NCBI GenBank assembly: GCA_030426465.1
Contig: JAUHYK010000004.1
Location: 1 to 64,000 of the forward strand
Length of the DNA: 64,000 nucleotides
Reading direction: 5' to 3'
Source of the DNA: Alphaproteobacteria bacterium
GTDB taxonomy: Bacteria; Pseudomonadota; Alphaproteobacteria; Caulobacterales; Parvularculaceae
Position 1 is the stretch's first letter. The number at the start of each line of letters is the position of its first letter. The notes beneath the pieces were generated by a model. It was not told where the DNA came from and ran no database searches. It worked only from the letters and a program-made list of their open reading frames with translations. Shown piece by piece: positions 18,906 to 26,895 of the stretch. A program made the position numbers and the translations under genes.

Positions 18906-21041
18906 CTAGAAGTTGAAATCGTCCACATGGAGTTGCGCCACGGTGACGTTCTCAATGGTGAGGGAGTTCCCGCCACCCAGGTCAATCACTGTATCGCCAC
19001 CGCTATTCGACGCTGCGGCGAGGACATCGTTGAAGTCGTCAAAGACCCCGTTGAAGGACGAAAGATCAATCACGTCGTCCGACCCTGCGCCGGCCTGGAA
19101 GCCGCCGATCACGTCATCGCCTTCGCCAGCGTTGAAAATGAACAGGTCATCGCCGGCGTTGCCGAAGAGCGTGTCGTCATCGGCCCCACCGTAAATGGTG
19201 TCATTGCCGCTGCCGCCATATATGAGGTCATCGCCACTGCCGCCGATGAGAATATCGTCGTCATTCTGACCGCGAAGCGTATCGTCAAGATTACCGCCAT
19301 CCAGTGTATCATCGCCATTGCCGCCGGTGAGGCTATCTTCCCCGGCGCCGCCGGTAACAACGTCTGCGCCGCCGCCGCCAATGACCGTGTCATTGCCATT
19401 GCCGCCAGCGACAGTGTCGTCACCAACGCCGCCGGTCACAAGGTCGTGCCCAATGCCGCCGTCAACCTCGTCATTCCCGCCGCCGCCGCGTAAGGAATCC
19501 AGGCCTCCGTCGCCATTCAGCGTGTCGTTGCCATTGCCGCCCGCCAGCGAGTCCTCGTCATTGCCGCCGCTCATCAGATCATCGTCATTTTGACCGCGCA
19601 ATGTATCTTCGAGATTGCCGCCATCCAGCGTGTCGTTGCCGTCATTGCCGACCAGGCTGTCATAACCAGCGCCGCCGCTGACCATGTCATCGCCGTCGCC
19701 GCCGATAACAGTATCGTCCCCGGCTTCACCGTCGAGAGTGTCCGTGCCGTCGCCGCCGGTAAGATAGTCATCGCCAGCGCCGCCGAGCACATCATCATTG
19801 CCGTCGCCAGCGAAAACAGTGTCGTGGCCGCCGCCAGCGTTGACGACGTCATTGTCCCACTGACTGCGGATTTCATCATTGCCGATACCGCCGTCGATCG
19901 TGTCATTACCTTCATCGCCGTAAAGCGTGTCATGACCGTTCCCGCCGTCGATATTGTCAGAGCCGCGAGAGCCGTAAATGGCGTCATTCCCGACTTCGCC
20001 ATCCATGGTGTCGCCTTCGACGGAACCGTCTATATCAGCTTCGGTCATGGCGTAGATGGTGTCGTTGCCGTCACCGCCGGAAATGGTGTCGGCGTTGAAA
20101 CCACCCTGAATGAAGTCGTTTCCACGACCGCCGATCAGTTCATCGTAACCGTTCTCGCCATTGATCGTGTCATTGCCAAGCACGTTGCTGAAGACATCGT
20201 CGCCACGAATGGTGTCATTGCCCGAACCGCCGTCGATCGAATCATCGCCTTCGCCGCCGGTCAGGTCATTTGCAGCCGAGCTGCCGGTGATCTCGTCATC
20301 GCCGCCAGTCCCCTTGAGGTTTTCGAAATTGGTCATGGTTTCGGTATTGCTACCGTCAAAAGCAGTGCCGGCCTGCAAATCGAACACAGCGCCATTCTCG
20401 GTTGCACTGGTCCAATCGATTGTATCGACGCCATTGCCGCCGTCGAAAGAGTCGGTGGAAATCGCGCTGTTGACAATGACATAGTCATCATCGTCGCCGC
20501 CTTCGATTGTATCGACGCCGGCGCTGTCCATAAGCAAATCATTGCCTGAACCGCCGACAAGGCTGTCGTTGCCGCCCTCTCCGTCGAGGCTGTCATCGCC
20601 ATCGCCGCCAAGAAGCGTATCAGCGCCGCCGCCGCCAAGAATCGTATCAGCGCCGCCGAGGCCTTTCAGATTGTCAGCAAAGTCGCTGCCGGTGACCTCG
20701 TCATCGCTCGAGTCCAGCATTTCGTCATAATAAAGAACGGAATTGCCGCTGGCGCCGCCATTGGTCATATCGACCAAACTGCCATTCGGGATGCCGCTGA
20801 TGACGATATCGAGTGATCCGTTATTATCGAGATCAATATTCCCACTGGTCACGGTGCCGCCAGTGACCGTCGCGCCGGCATAGGTGAAGCCCGTACCGTA
20901 CAGGATGAGGTCATGGCCATTGTCTGAAAGCCATGAATATCCTGTCGTGCTCATCAGGCCGTCTTGAGTGTCGAAATCCACGTCAGTGGTCAACTGCATG
21001 TTGAACCCCTGATTGGAATTTGAAATGTCAAAAATCGTCAT
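18906..21041 (-). CDS. RTX calcium-binding repeat protein, type I secretion substrate
   Basis: The 711-residue, very acidic protein has no cysteine and no N-terminal signal peptide. Residues about 1-110 are a beta-rich head; about 115-630 is an almost unbroken array of GGxGxDxLxG nonapeptides (calcium beta-rolls). The last 80 residues (from about DDVIGGFQAG) form the C-terminal type I secretion signal, ending LHVDDFNF. No hydrophobic pore-forming region, protease HExxH or lipase GxSxG motif is visible, so a toxin or enzyme role is not supported. A surface or adhesive layer protein is more plausible, and the gene order recalls the rsaA S-layer locus. The protein contains only two lysines, both in NLKGxGG. 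A DTLDGGNL-x-DTLRGQNDDD block occurs twice, showing internal duplication. The start ATG has a GGGGAGAG box. Confidence 0.92.
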   Translation of the reverse strand: MTIFDISNSNQGFNMQLTTDVDFDTQDGLMSTTGYSWLSDNGHDLILYGTGFTYAGATVTGGTVTSGNIDLDNNGSLDIVISGIPNGSLVDMTNGGASGNSVLYYDEMLDSSDDEVTGSDFADNLKGLGGADTILGGGGADTLLGGDGDDSLDGEGGNDSLVGGSGNDLLMDSAGVDTIEGGDDDDYVIVNSAISTDSFDGGNGVDTIDWTSATENGAVFDLQAGTAFDGSNTETMTNFENLKGTGGDDEITGSSAANDLTGGEGDDSIDGGSGNDTIRGDDVFSNVLGNDTINGENGYDELIGGRGNDFIQGGFNADTISGGDGNDTIYAMTEADIDGSVEGDTMDGEVGNDAIYGSRGSDNIDGGNGHDTLYGDEGNDTIDGGIGNDEIRSQWDNDVVNAGGGHDTVFAGDGNDDVLGGAGDDYLTGGDGTDTLDGEAGDDTVIGGDGDDMVSGGAGYDSLVGNDGNDTLDGGNLEDTLRGQNDDDLMSGGNDEDSLAGGNGNDTLNGDGGLDSLRGGGGNDEVDGGIGHDLVTGGVGDDTVAGGNGNDTVIGGGGADVVTGGAGEDSLTGGNGDDTLDGGNLDDTLRGQNDDDILIGGSGDDLIYGGSGNDTIYGGADDDTLFGNAGDDLFIFNAGEGDDVIGGFQAGAGSDDVIDLSSFNGVFDDFNDVLAAASNSGGDTVIDLGGGNSLTIENVTVAQLHVDDFNF

Positions 21042-21067
21042 AGGTCTCTCCCCATTGGTCTCTACCT

Positions 21068-21094
21068 AAAAAATACCGTCGGGGACGATCCCCG
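21068..21094 (-). terminator. Intrinsic-terminator-like hairpin in the RTX leader
   Basis: Read on the minus strand, a six-base-pair stem CGGGGA/TCCCCG with a three-base loop is followed four bases later by six T residues. It lies about 27-53 bases upstream of the RTX start and about 190 bases after the stop of the HlyC-like gene. It could end the upstream transcript or act as an attenuator of the RTX gene. Confidence 0.5.
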
Positions 21095-21110
21095 CCAGCT
21101 ACAATTCCCA

Positions 21111-21155
21111 TCAACAGCGCAAAGCAAAAATCGTGCCCGCTGACGGGTCAGACAC
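21111..21155 (-). other. Possible 14-codon leader ORF upstream of the RTX gene
   Basis: A GTG preceded by a TTGGAGGG box opens a 14-residue frame (VSDPSAGTIFALRC) that ends just before the terminator-like hairpin in the RTX leader. The box and start (GGAGGGGTGTC) resemble the GTG start of the HlyC-like gene. Short frames arise easily by chance, so this is only a candidate leader peptide. Confidence 0.2.
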
Positions 21156-21287
21156 CCCTCCAAAGGGTTTGGTAAATCGTGCCTAAGTAAGGCGTCCCGA
21201 TATTAACCACGGGGTCTGGATGGCGAGCTGTGACCGCAATCACACAAAACAGCCATTTCCCCTACCCAATTTCTCCCACCCCAGTAT

Positions 21288-21785
21288 TTACGCCTGTTTT
21301 TCGATGTGGCTCTCGACGAGATCGGTAATACCGACCCTCAGGGGCCGCACCCGCCCATCCTTGTAAAACCGCTTCGCATAGGCTGCTTTTCGGCCCACAA
21401 GGTGGCTTCTGATTTCCCGCAGATTGAACCGGTTAATGGCCTCGGTGTCGGCGGCCCATGCGTTGATGATCATGCATTCGCCGTTCACACAGTCTACGGA
21501 ATTGAAATCCGCATCGCCCTCGAGCCATTCTTTCGCCATGTCTTCGGCGACGAAGGCCCAGCCGACAAAGCCCACTATTTTTTTTCCGTCGGTCGTGAAG
21601 AAATAGTGCTTCCTGTTGATCTGGCCCACCAGCGTTCTCGACCAGACGCCGAATTTCAAATCCTTGAAATTCGGTTTTGTCATCAGGTAACTGACAGCTC
21701 GCCCTAATGCGGCGTACGGGTTGTCGTCTTTGAACGCTCTAAGACTCTGGGCGTCTGCACCGGACTGTGTCGTTAAGGTTGACAC
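21288..21785 (-). CDS. HlyC-family toxin-activating acyltransferase-like protein
   Basis: The 165 residues from the GTG at 21785 are chosen because a strong AGGAGG box lies a few bases upstream, where an alternative ATG frame would extend to 21821. The order DNPYAALGRAVSYLM, YFFTTDGKKIVGFVGWAFVAED and KRFYKDGRVRPLRVGI follows HlyC (NPLEVLGHVSWL, LLTRDDYPVAYCSWANLS). HlyC transfers a fatty acyl group from acyl-carrier protein to lysines of RTX toxins. By my hand alignment the catalytic His (HlyC His23, in SPLHRNW) falls on Asn in TKPNFKDL, and the catalytic Asp (Asp92, in WFIDWIAPFG) on Asn in MIINAWAA. Activity is therefore doubtful. It lies directly upstream of the RTX gene, the classical position. 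Confidence 0.75.
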   Translation of the reverse strand: MSTLTTQSGADAQSLRAFKDDNPYAALGRAVSYLMTKPNFKDLKFGVWSRTLVGQINRKHYFFTTDGKKIVGFVGWAFVAEDMAKEWLEGDADFNSVDCVNGECMIINAWAADTEAINRFNLREIRSHLVGRKAAYAKRFYKDGRVRPLRVGITDLVESHIEKQA

Positions 21786-21968
21786 CCCTCCCTCCTGACA
21801 TGGCGACGCAACCATCGCCATTGCGCCTTACCGCCGGAATTAGAGCACTCCCAAAACACGAAGGCAATTGGAGGCAATCTCCTGGAATATGAAATCATCC
21901 TAATGGAGGTCTTCATGCAGGTTTGCGGCGGCGGATCTGGACAGGAAGGCCCGGTTCCGCGGTCCCCT

Positions 21969-21987
21969 GGCGTCGGATCCCGACGCC
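21969..21987 (-). terminator. Hairpin after the LapC-like adaptor gene
   Basis: GGCGTCGG and CCGACGCC form a perfect eight-base-pair stem with a three-base loop, 31 bases after the stop at 22018. There is no U-tract. It probably marks the end of the TolC/ABC/adaptor transcript or protects its 3' end. Confidence 0.4.
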
Positions 21988-22017
21988 ATCTGGCCTCAAC
22001 AGCCCTGAAAAGTCAGG

Positions 22018-23355
22018 CTATTTATCCCGCAACGCCTTTTCGCCCATCTGCGACATGGGCTTGATGATATAGGCGAGCACAGTGCGCTTCCCGTTGAGGA
22101 TCGAGACTTCCGCCGCCATCCCGGACAGGATTTTCAGGTCTCCTGAGCGCTTGCTCGCAAGAGCGTCGGCGGCAGTCCTCACGGTGATATTGTAGAACCG
22201 TTCCCCGGTTTTCTCGTCCTCGATGGCGTCAGGGCTGATATTTTCAATGGTCCCATCAAGCGACCCGTAAACGGACGAGTCGTAGGCGGTGATCGAGACC
22301 CGCGCCTCCTGACCGATTTTCAGGAAACCGATATCAGCCGGTTTGATCCGCGCTTCCACAAGCAACGTATCCTCGCTCGGCACCAGCTCGACGATGGTTT
22401 CGCCCGGCGCGACAACCCCGCCAATTGTTGAAACCATGACGCGATTGACAACGCCGGCCACTGGCGCGCGCACATCGGTGCGGGCCACCTTGTCCTGAAG
22501 CGCCGGCAGTTCGCCTTTCAGCTCTTCAAGTTCGGCTTTCGCTTTATTGAGCTCATCAGCCGCGGAAGCCGAAAACGTCTTCCGGATACGCTGAATTTCC
22601 CCTTCGGCTTCGCCGATCTCCAATTCGATGCGGCTGACCGCGATTTCCGCGCGCTGCACCTCACCCTTGGCGGCTGCATCGCGCTGGCGCGCCCTTAATA
22701 ACTCCACCTTCGGCTCGATCCCGCGCGAGACCAGCCGCTGCATGATCTCATGTTCTTCACTTGCCAGCGTATGCGCTTCCTTGGCGGTGACGAGCGCCAC
22801 GCGTGCATCGTCATGGGCTTTTTTGCGCTGACTCAATTTCTTTTCTTCAATTTCCAGCGACGCCAGAAGTTCGGCCTGGCGCGCCTCATATAGCTGGCGT
22901 TCATTGGCGACGACCCGGGGCGCCGCGGTGACGAAGCCTTCAGGAAACTCCAGCGGCGCCAGCGACGCCTCCGCCTCGAGCCGGGCAATTTTCGCGGCCA
23001 GCGTATTGTAGCCTTCCTGGCCTTGCGCAAAGGCGACATTCATCTGCGTCGGATCGAGCTTGACGAGAATATCGCCCGCCGCAACCTGATCGCCGGCGGA
23101 AACCAGGATCTCCTTGACGATGCCCCCTTCAAGATATTGCAGCTCCTGCAACTGGTTTGATGTCACAACCCAGCCCTGCCCCCGGGTCACGCGATCGAGT
23201 TTGGCGAGCGACGCCCAGATCAGCGTCGCGACAACCAGCCCGCAAATCAGATAGAGCAGATATTGCGCGGCTTTCGCAGGCTCGATCGGCATCGCCTCGT
23301 CCACATCGGAAGGCGCGGCGGCGGGCATCGGTTTGGCAATGTCACGTCCCGTCAT
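22018..23355 (-). CDS. Type I secretion membrane-fusion protein (HlyD/LapC family)
   Basis: The 445 residues have a cytoplasmic N-terminus of about 30 residues, one span (about 31-52, AQYLLYLICGLVVATLIWASL), the lipoyl half LQELQYLEGGIVKEILVSAGD, coiled-coil hairpins (about 115-300), second lipoyl half RAPVAGVVNRVMVSTIGG, and a C-terminal beta barrel ending in an ILNGKRTVLAYIIKP tail. The layout is that of LapC/HlyD. The start lies one base after the ABC gene's stop, so the two are coupled. It is the second adaptor in the locus and is not closely similar to the one at 15718-17031. Confidence 0.93.
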   Translation of the reverse strand: MTGRDIAKPMPAAAPSDVDEAMPIEPAKAAQYLLYLICGLVVATLIWASLAKLDRVTRGQGWVVTSNQLQELQYLEGGIVKEILVSAGDQVAAGDILVKLDPTQMNVAFAQGQEGYNTLAAKIARLEAEASLAPLEFPEGFVTAAPRVVANERQLYEARQAELLASLEIEEKKLSQRKKAHDDARVALVTAKEAHTLASEEHEIMQRLVSRGIEPKVELLRARQRDAAAKGEVQRAEIAVSRIELEIGEAEGEIQRIRKTFSASAADELNKAKAELEELKGELPALQDKVARTDVRAPVAGVVNRVMVSTIGGVVAPGETIVELVPSEDTLLVEARIKPADIGFLKIGQEARVSITAYDSSVYGSLDGTIENISPDAIEDEKTGERFYNITVRTAADALASKRSGDLKILSGMAAEVSILNGKRTVLAYIIKPMSQMGEKALRDK

Positions 23356-23356
23356 C

Positions 23357-25141
23357 TTACGCGGCCCTTGTCGTCGAAACGAGCTTTGGCTTCGATGTTG
23401 TAATGCGTTTTGCCTTTAATTGCCGCGCTGACGCCATGGCGCGCATTACCGTCTCGCGCGGGCCGTCCACAAGCACACGGCCGCGATCAAGCACGATAAT
23501 CCTGTCCACAAGGCGCACCATCGACATGCGATGAGTGACGATCAGAATGGAGCGCCCGCGAGTCGCCTGTTCAAGACGTGCGATCAGAGCGGCTTCAGCC
23601 TGCGCATCGAGCGCGCTGGAAGGTTCATCGAGCAACAGGATCGAGGGTTTGGGCGCAAGCGCCCGAGCGAGCGCAATCGCCTGGCGCTGGCCGCCGGAAA
23701 GTCCCTCGCCGCGTTCGGAAAGGTGCTGGTCATAGCCGCCAGCCGTGGCGCCGACAAAGTCATGGACTCCGGCGATCTTCGCCGCCTCCAGAATGTCTTC
23801 ATCGGAAATATTGTCCAGACCAAGCGCGATGTTTTCTCGGATGCTGCCGGAAAAGAGGCACACATCCTGAAGCACCGCGCCGATATTGCCGCGCAAATCC
23901 GCCGGGCGGAGCTGGCGAATGTCCGTATCGTCGACCAGCACGGAGCCTTCCGTAGGCTGATAGACACCGGTGATCTGGCGCACAATAGTGCTCTTTCCGG
24001 AACCGTTTTTCCCGAGGATCGCCACCCGTTCGCCGGGTTCAATCACGAAGGAAACATCGTCCAGCGCCTTCGTGGTGACGCCCGGATAGGAGAAGCTCAC
24101 ATCACGAAACTCGATTTTGCCTTGCAGCTCAGGCCGCGAAAGGTATTGGCGTGTGGCGTCGGTTTCACTTTGCGCCGTCATCAACTGGTTGAGCGACTTG
24201 TAGGAGGCTAGTGCGCCATTGACGCGGCTCAACAGCGAAGCAACCTGACCTAAAGGCCCCATGGCGCGGCCCGTCAAAATAACGCAGGCGATCAAAGCCC
24301 CCGTGGTGATTTCATTGGCGCCGACCAGGAAGACGCCGACCACAACCACGCCGACCTGGCTCGCCTGTTGCGCAAGGCCGGAGGCGTTGACGGCGAACTG
24401 GTTGAGGAAACGGCCAATGGCGGAAATTTTTGCGTGCCGCGCGACCCCAGACCGCCAACGGGCGCGCATAAGCCCGTCCGCCTTGACGCTTTTGATCGTT
24501 TCAAGTCCGCCCAGCGTTTCAATCAGCACAGCGTTTTTGTGATGACCTTCAGCCATAGCTTGCTGCGTGCGCTTCATGATGAGGGGCTGGATGATAACGC
24601 CCGAAGCAATCGCCATGAGAACGCCGATCAGCGGGATCAGGGCGATCGGCCCGCCAACAAGCGCGATGGCGCCGATAAACAGAAAGATAAAAGGCAGATC
24701 GACAATGGTGACCAGCGTCGCCGACGAGAAAAAGTCGCGGAGATTTTCAAACTCCTTGACGAGCCCGGCGATGGCGCCCGTGGCACCGCGGCGCGCATCG
24801 AGGCGCATCGACATCAGGTTATCGAAAACGCTGGCGCCAACCGTCGCATCGAGGCGCTGACCGGCAATGTCGATGAAATAGCCGCGCAAGGACTTCAAGA
24901 GGAAATCGAAAATATGCGCGAGGATAACGCCAATGGTCAGCGCCACCAGCGATTCAATCGCCTGGTTCGGCAGCACCCGGTCGTAAACCGTCATGATGAA
25001 AAAAGAAGATACGAGTCCAAGCAGGTTGACGACCGCCGCCGCCAGCACTGTCTGACCGTAAATCTTGACGTTGTCGCGCAACGGGCCAAACAACCAGTGC
25101 GACGTCGGAACAATATCCTTCAGGAAGCTCGACTTTTTCAT
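23357..25141 (-). CDS. Type I secretion ABC transporter (LapB/HlyB family, no N-terminal C39-like domain)
   Basis: The 594 residues begin almost directly with the membrane domain (WLFGPLRDNVKIYGQTVLAA, SSFFIMTVYDRVLPNQAIESL, a LapB/HlyB pattern), followed by the ATPase: Walker A GKNGSGKSTI, Q-loop LQDVCLFSGSI, signature LSGGQRQAIALARAL, Walker B ILLLDEPSSALD and H-loop THRMS. LapB and HlyB are about 710 residues with an N-terminal C39-like domain that holds the substrate; that domain is missing here, so substrate choice must differ. The start overlaps the TolC gene's stop as ATGA, and the adaptor follows after one base, giving a three-gene coupled operon. Confidence 0.93.
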   Translation of the reverse strand: MKKSSFLKDIVPTSHWLFGPLRDNVKIYGQTVLAAAVVNLLGLVSSFFIMTVYDRVLPNQAIESLVALTIGVILAHIFDFLLKSLRGYFIDIAGQRLDATVGASVFDNLMSMRLDARRGATGAIAGLVKEFENLRDFFSSATLVTIVDLPFIFLFIGAIALVGGPIALIPLIGVLMAIASGVIIQPLIMKRTQQAMAEGHHKNAVLIETLGGLETIKSVKADGLMRARWRSGVARHAKISAIGRFLNQFAVNASGLAQQASQVGVVVVGVFLVGANEITTGALIACVILTGRAMGPLGQVASLLSRVNGALASYKSLNQLMTAQSETDATRQYLSRPELQGKIEFRDVSFSYPGVTTKALDDVSFVIEPGERVAILGKNGSGKSTIVRQITGVYQPTEGSVLVDDTDIRQLRPADLRGNIGAVLQDVCLFSGSIRENIALGLDNISDEDILEAAKIAGVHDFVGATAGGYDQHLSERGEGLSGGQRQAIALARALAPKPSILLLDEPSSALDAQAEAALIARLEQATRGRSILIVTHRMSMVRLVDRIIVLDRGRVLVDGPRETVMRAMASARQLKAKRITTSKPKLVSTTRAA

Positions 25142-26655
25142 TGCGCAGTCCCGAAGACAGCGTCTTCGTAATCGGTTTGCGGTGAAAATAAGCGGAGGAG
25201 ATCGCCTGTATGCTCCATCAGCGCATAATTCGCCATATCGCGACCGGAGAGCGCGATGACATAAGCCACGCCTGCTTCAAAATAATCATTTTCGGCTTGC
25301 AACACATCTATAAGATCACCGCGTGATAACTTGTAGCGCTCCAACACAAGATCGCGGGTCAGATCATGGGCGATCACAGCGTCGGCAAGCGCGGCGAGAC
25401 GTTCGTCCGCGCCCTGCAGCCGCTCGTAAGACATCGCCGCTTCCCGGGCCACATCCTGACGGGCCTGCGCTTCGTTAAACTGTTCGCGTTTTGCGCGCGA
25501 GCGGGCGATGGAAATCTCCGCCGCGCGGGCGCCGCCGCCGAATATATTGTAATTGACCGTAACGCCGGCGCGCACATCGAAATCATCACCCGTATCGAAG
25601 ACGTCATATTTGACCGCATCAACGGCGAGCCGCACTTCCGGCATGCGCGATGACCGCGCCGCTTTAAAGTCAGCCTGGCGCGCTTCGGCGCGCGCCTGCG
25701 CTGCTGCGATCTCCGGATTCTCATCCAGCGCCGCCGCGACCGCCTCGTTGCGGCCTGTCAGGTCTGGCGTAGAAAGCCCCGGACGCGCAAGCATGGGCGG
25801 CGCTTCACCGAAAAATTCCTCATAGCGAACATCAGCCAGCCGTTTGCTTTCATTTATCTCGGCAAATCGAGCGCGCGCTGCGGCGAGACGCGCCTGCGCG
25901 CGTGTAACATCGGCCCGTGAGCCTGCGCCAAGACGTTCGCGTTCTTTCACATCGGCGAGAATGCTCTCCTGACGCTTGATGAAATCAAGGCTGAAAGCGG
26001 CGAGACCCTGATGCGCGGCTACATCGTGATAGGCGGTGAGGGCCCCCAGCGCGAGATCGTTTATCCGGGTGCTCAACGCGCTGCGATATTCCGTATCGAG
26101 GGCGCGGGCGCTGCGAATGCGATTGATCGTGGCGCCGCCATCGAAAATCAACTGAGACGCGGAGACACCCGCCGTGAACTGTTCACGAGGGCGCAGGGAT
26201 TCGACGACGTTATCTGTATCAGCTGCAAAGTCGCGGGTCAGCGAATAGTCGCCGCGCAATTGCGTCGACAATTGCGGATATAGCGCCGACCGCGCCTGGC
26301 GACGCATGGCGCCCGCTTCATCAAGGTTAGACGCTTGCGCATGATAGGCCGGATGGCGCCCGACCGCACGCCGGATTGCAGCGTTAAAATCGCCAGCGGT
26401 GCCGTGCTGCGCAACGAGATAGCCGGCGGCGCCAAGCGCTTTTTCAAGCTTTGGATCAACACTTGCGCTACGCGCTGCGGTGCGGCCGACAAGCGGCGCT
26501 GGCTGGGTGAGTGACGCTTTCTGGACTGGCGCCGCCGCCTCATCCGGATAGACAGAACCCAGATATTCCGGGTCTTCAGCAGCGGCGAATGCTGGGCTTG
26601 AAAAAACTGCGCATAATGCGGCGCCAGAAAGAAAAATCGTCTGTAGCCTTATCAT
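25138..26655 (-). CDS. TolC-family type I secretion outer-membrane protein
   Basis: The 505 residues begin with a Sec signal peptide (MIRLQTIFLSGAALC, cleavage probably after PAFAAA). Two repeats of outer-membrane efflux protein helices follow, including AIRRAVGRHPAYHAQASNLDEA, QLIFDGGATINRIRSAR, VNYNIFGGGARAAEISIARS and RYKLSRGDLIDVLQAENDYF. It forms the trimeric exit duct. I chose the ATG at 26655 because it opens the signal peptide; a TTG at 26724 would add a charged 23-residue extension. As the only outer-membrane component in the window, it may serve both ABC/adaptor pairs. Confidence 0.92.
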   Translation of the reverse strand: MIRLQTIFLSGAALCAVFSSPAFAAAEDPEYLGSVYPDEAAAPVQKASLTQPAPLVGRTAARSASVDPKLEKALGAAGYLVAQHGTAGDFNAAIRRAVGRHPAYHAQASNLDEAGAMRRQARSALYPQLSTQLRGDYSLTRDFAADTDNVVESLRPREQFTAGVSASQLIFDGGATINRIRSARALDTEYRSALSTRINDLALGALTAYHDVAAHQGLAAFSLDFIKRQESILADVKERERLGAGSRADVTRAQARLAAARARFAEINESKRLADVRYEEFFGEAPPMLARPGLSTPDLTGRNEAVAAALDENPEIAAAQARAEARQADFKAARSSRMPEVRLAVDAVKYDVFDTGDDFDVRAGVTVNYNIFGGGARAAEISIARSRAKREQFNEAQARQDVAREAAMSYERLQGADERLAALADAVIAHDLTRDLVLERYKLSRGDLIDVLQAENDYFEAGVAYVIALSGRDMANYALMEHTGDLLRLFSPQTDYEDAVFGTAQ

Positions 26656-26711
26656 TATACGCACCTGTTCAACTACACGGTCATTGCTCCCCCGAAAGCA
26701 GCGATCACCGT

Positions 26712-26731
26712 TAAGGTTAACCAAAACCTTA
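26712..26731. promoter_or_regulatory. Inverted repeat upstream of the TolC-ABC-adaptor operon
   Basis: TAAGGTT and AACCTTA arms are separated by six bases (AACCAA), 57 bases upstream of the TolC start, inside a 240-base A+T-rich spacer after the Wzx stop. Size and location suit a dimeric repressor or activator. No regulator gene is adjacent. The rest of this spacer shows no other feature I can name. Confidence 0.4.
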
Positions 26732-26895
26732 TTAGGACGAGATCACTGAAAAAGGCTTAATTCGGCGGACGAACAACCGGATCGAACGTAGGAATGGAAA
26801 TGAAACTTTCTTAAAATATGGCCGCGAAGGATTTAATTAGTTTTTAACGAACGGCGGCCGTCTCGGTTTCAGCGCTCGCAAAATCAAACTTGAAA

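Noticed and set aside
19590..20549. Long plus-strand frame of 319 codons across the RTX gene
   Set aside because: It is the antisense reading of a Gly/Asp repeat gene. Such repeats leave the other strand open and give an Ala/Val/Ile-rich product with no start signal or family.
18887..26738. The ten-base sequence TTATTAGGAC occurs both just after the RTX gene (18887-18896) and in the TolC promoter region (26729-26738)
   Set aside because: Two copies of a ten-mer with no shared flanks or arms is weak evidence for a regulatory or recombination site.
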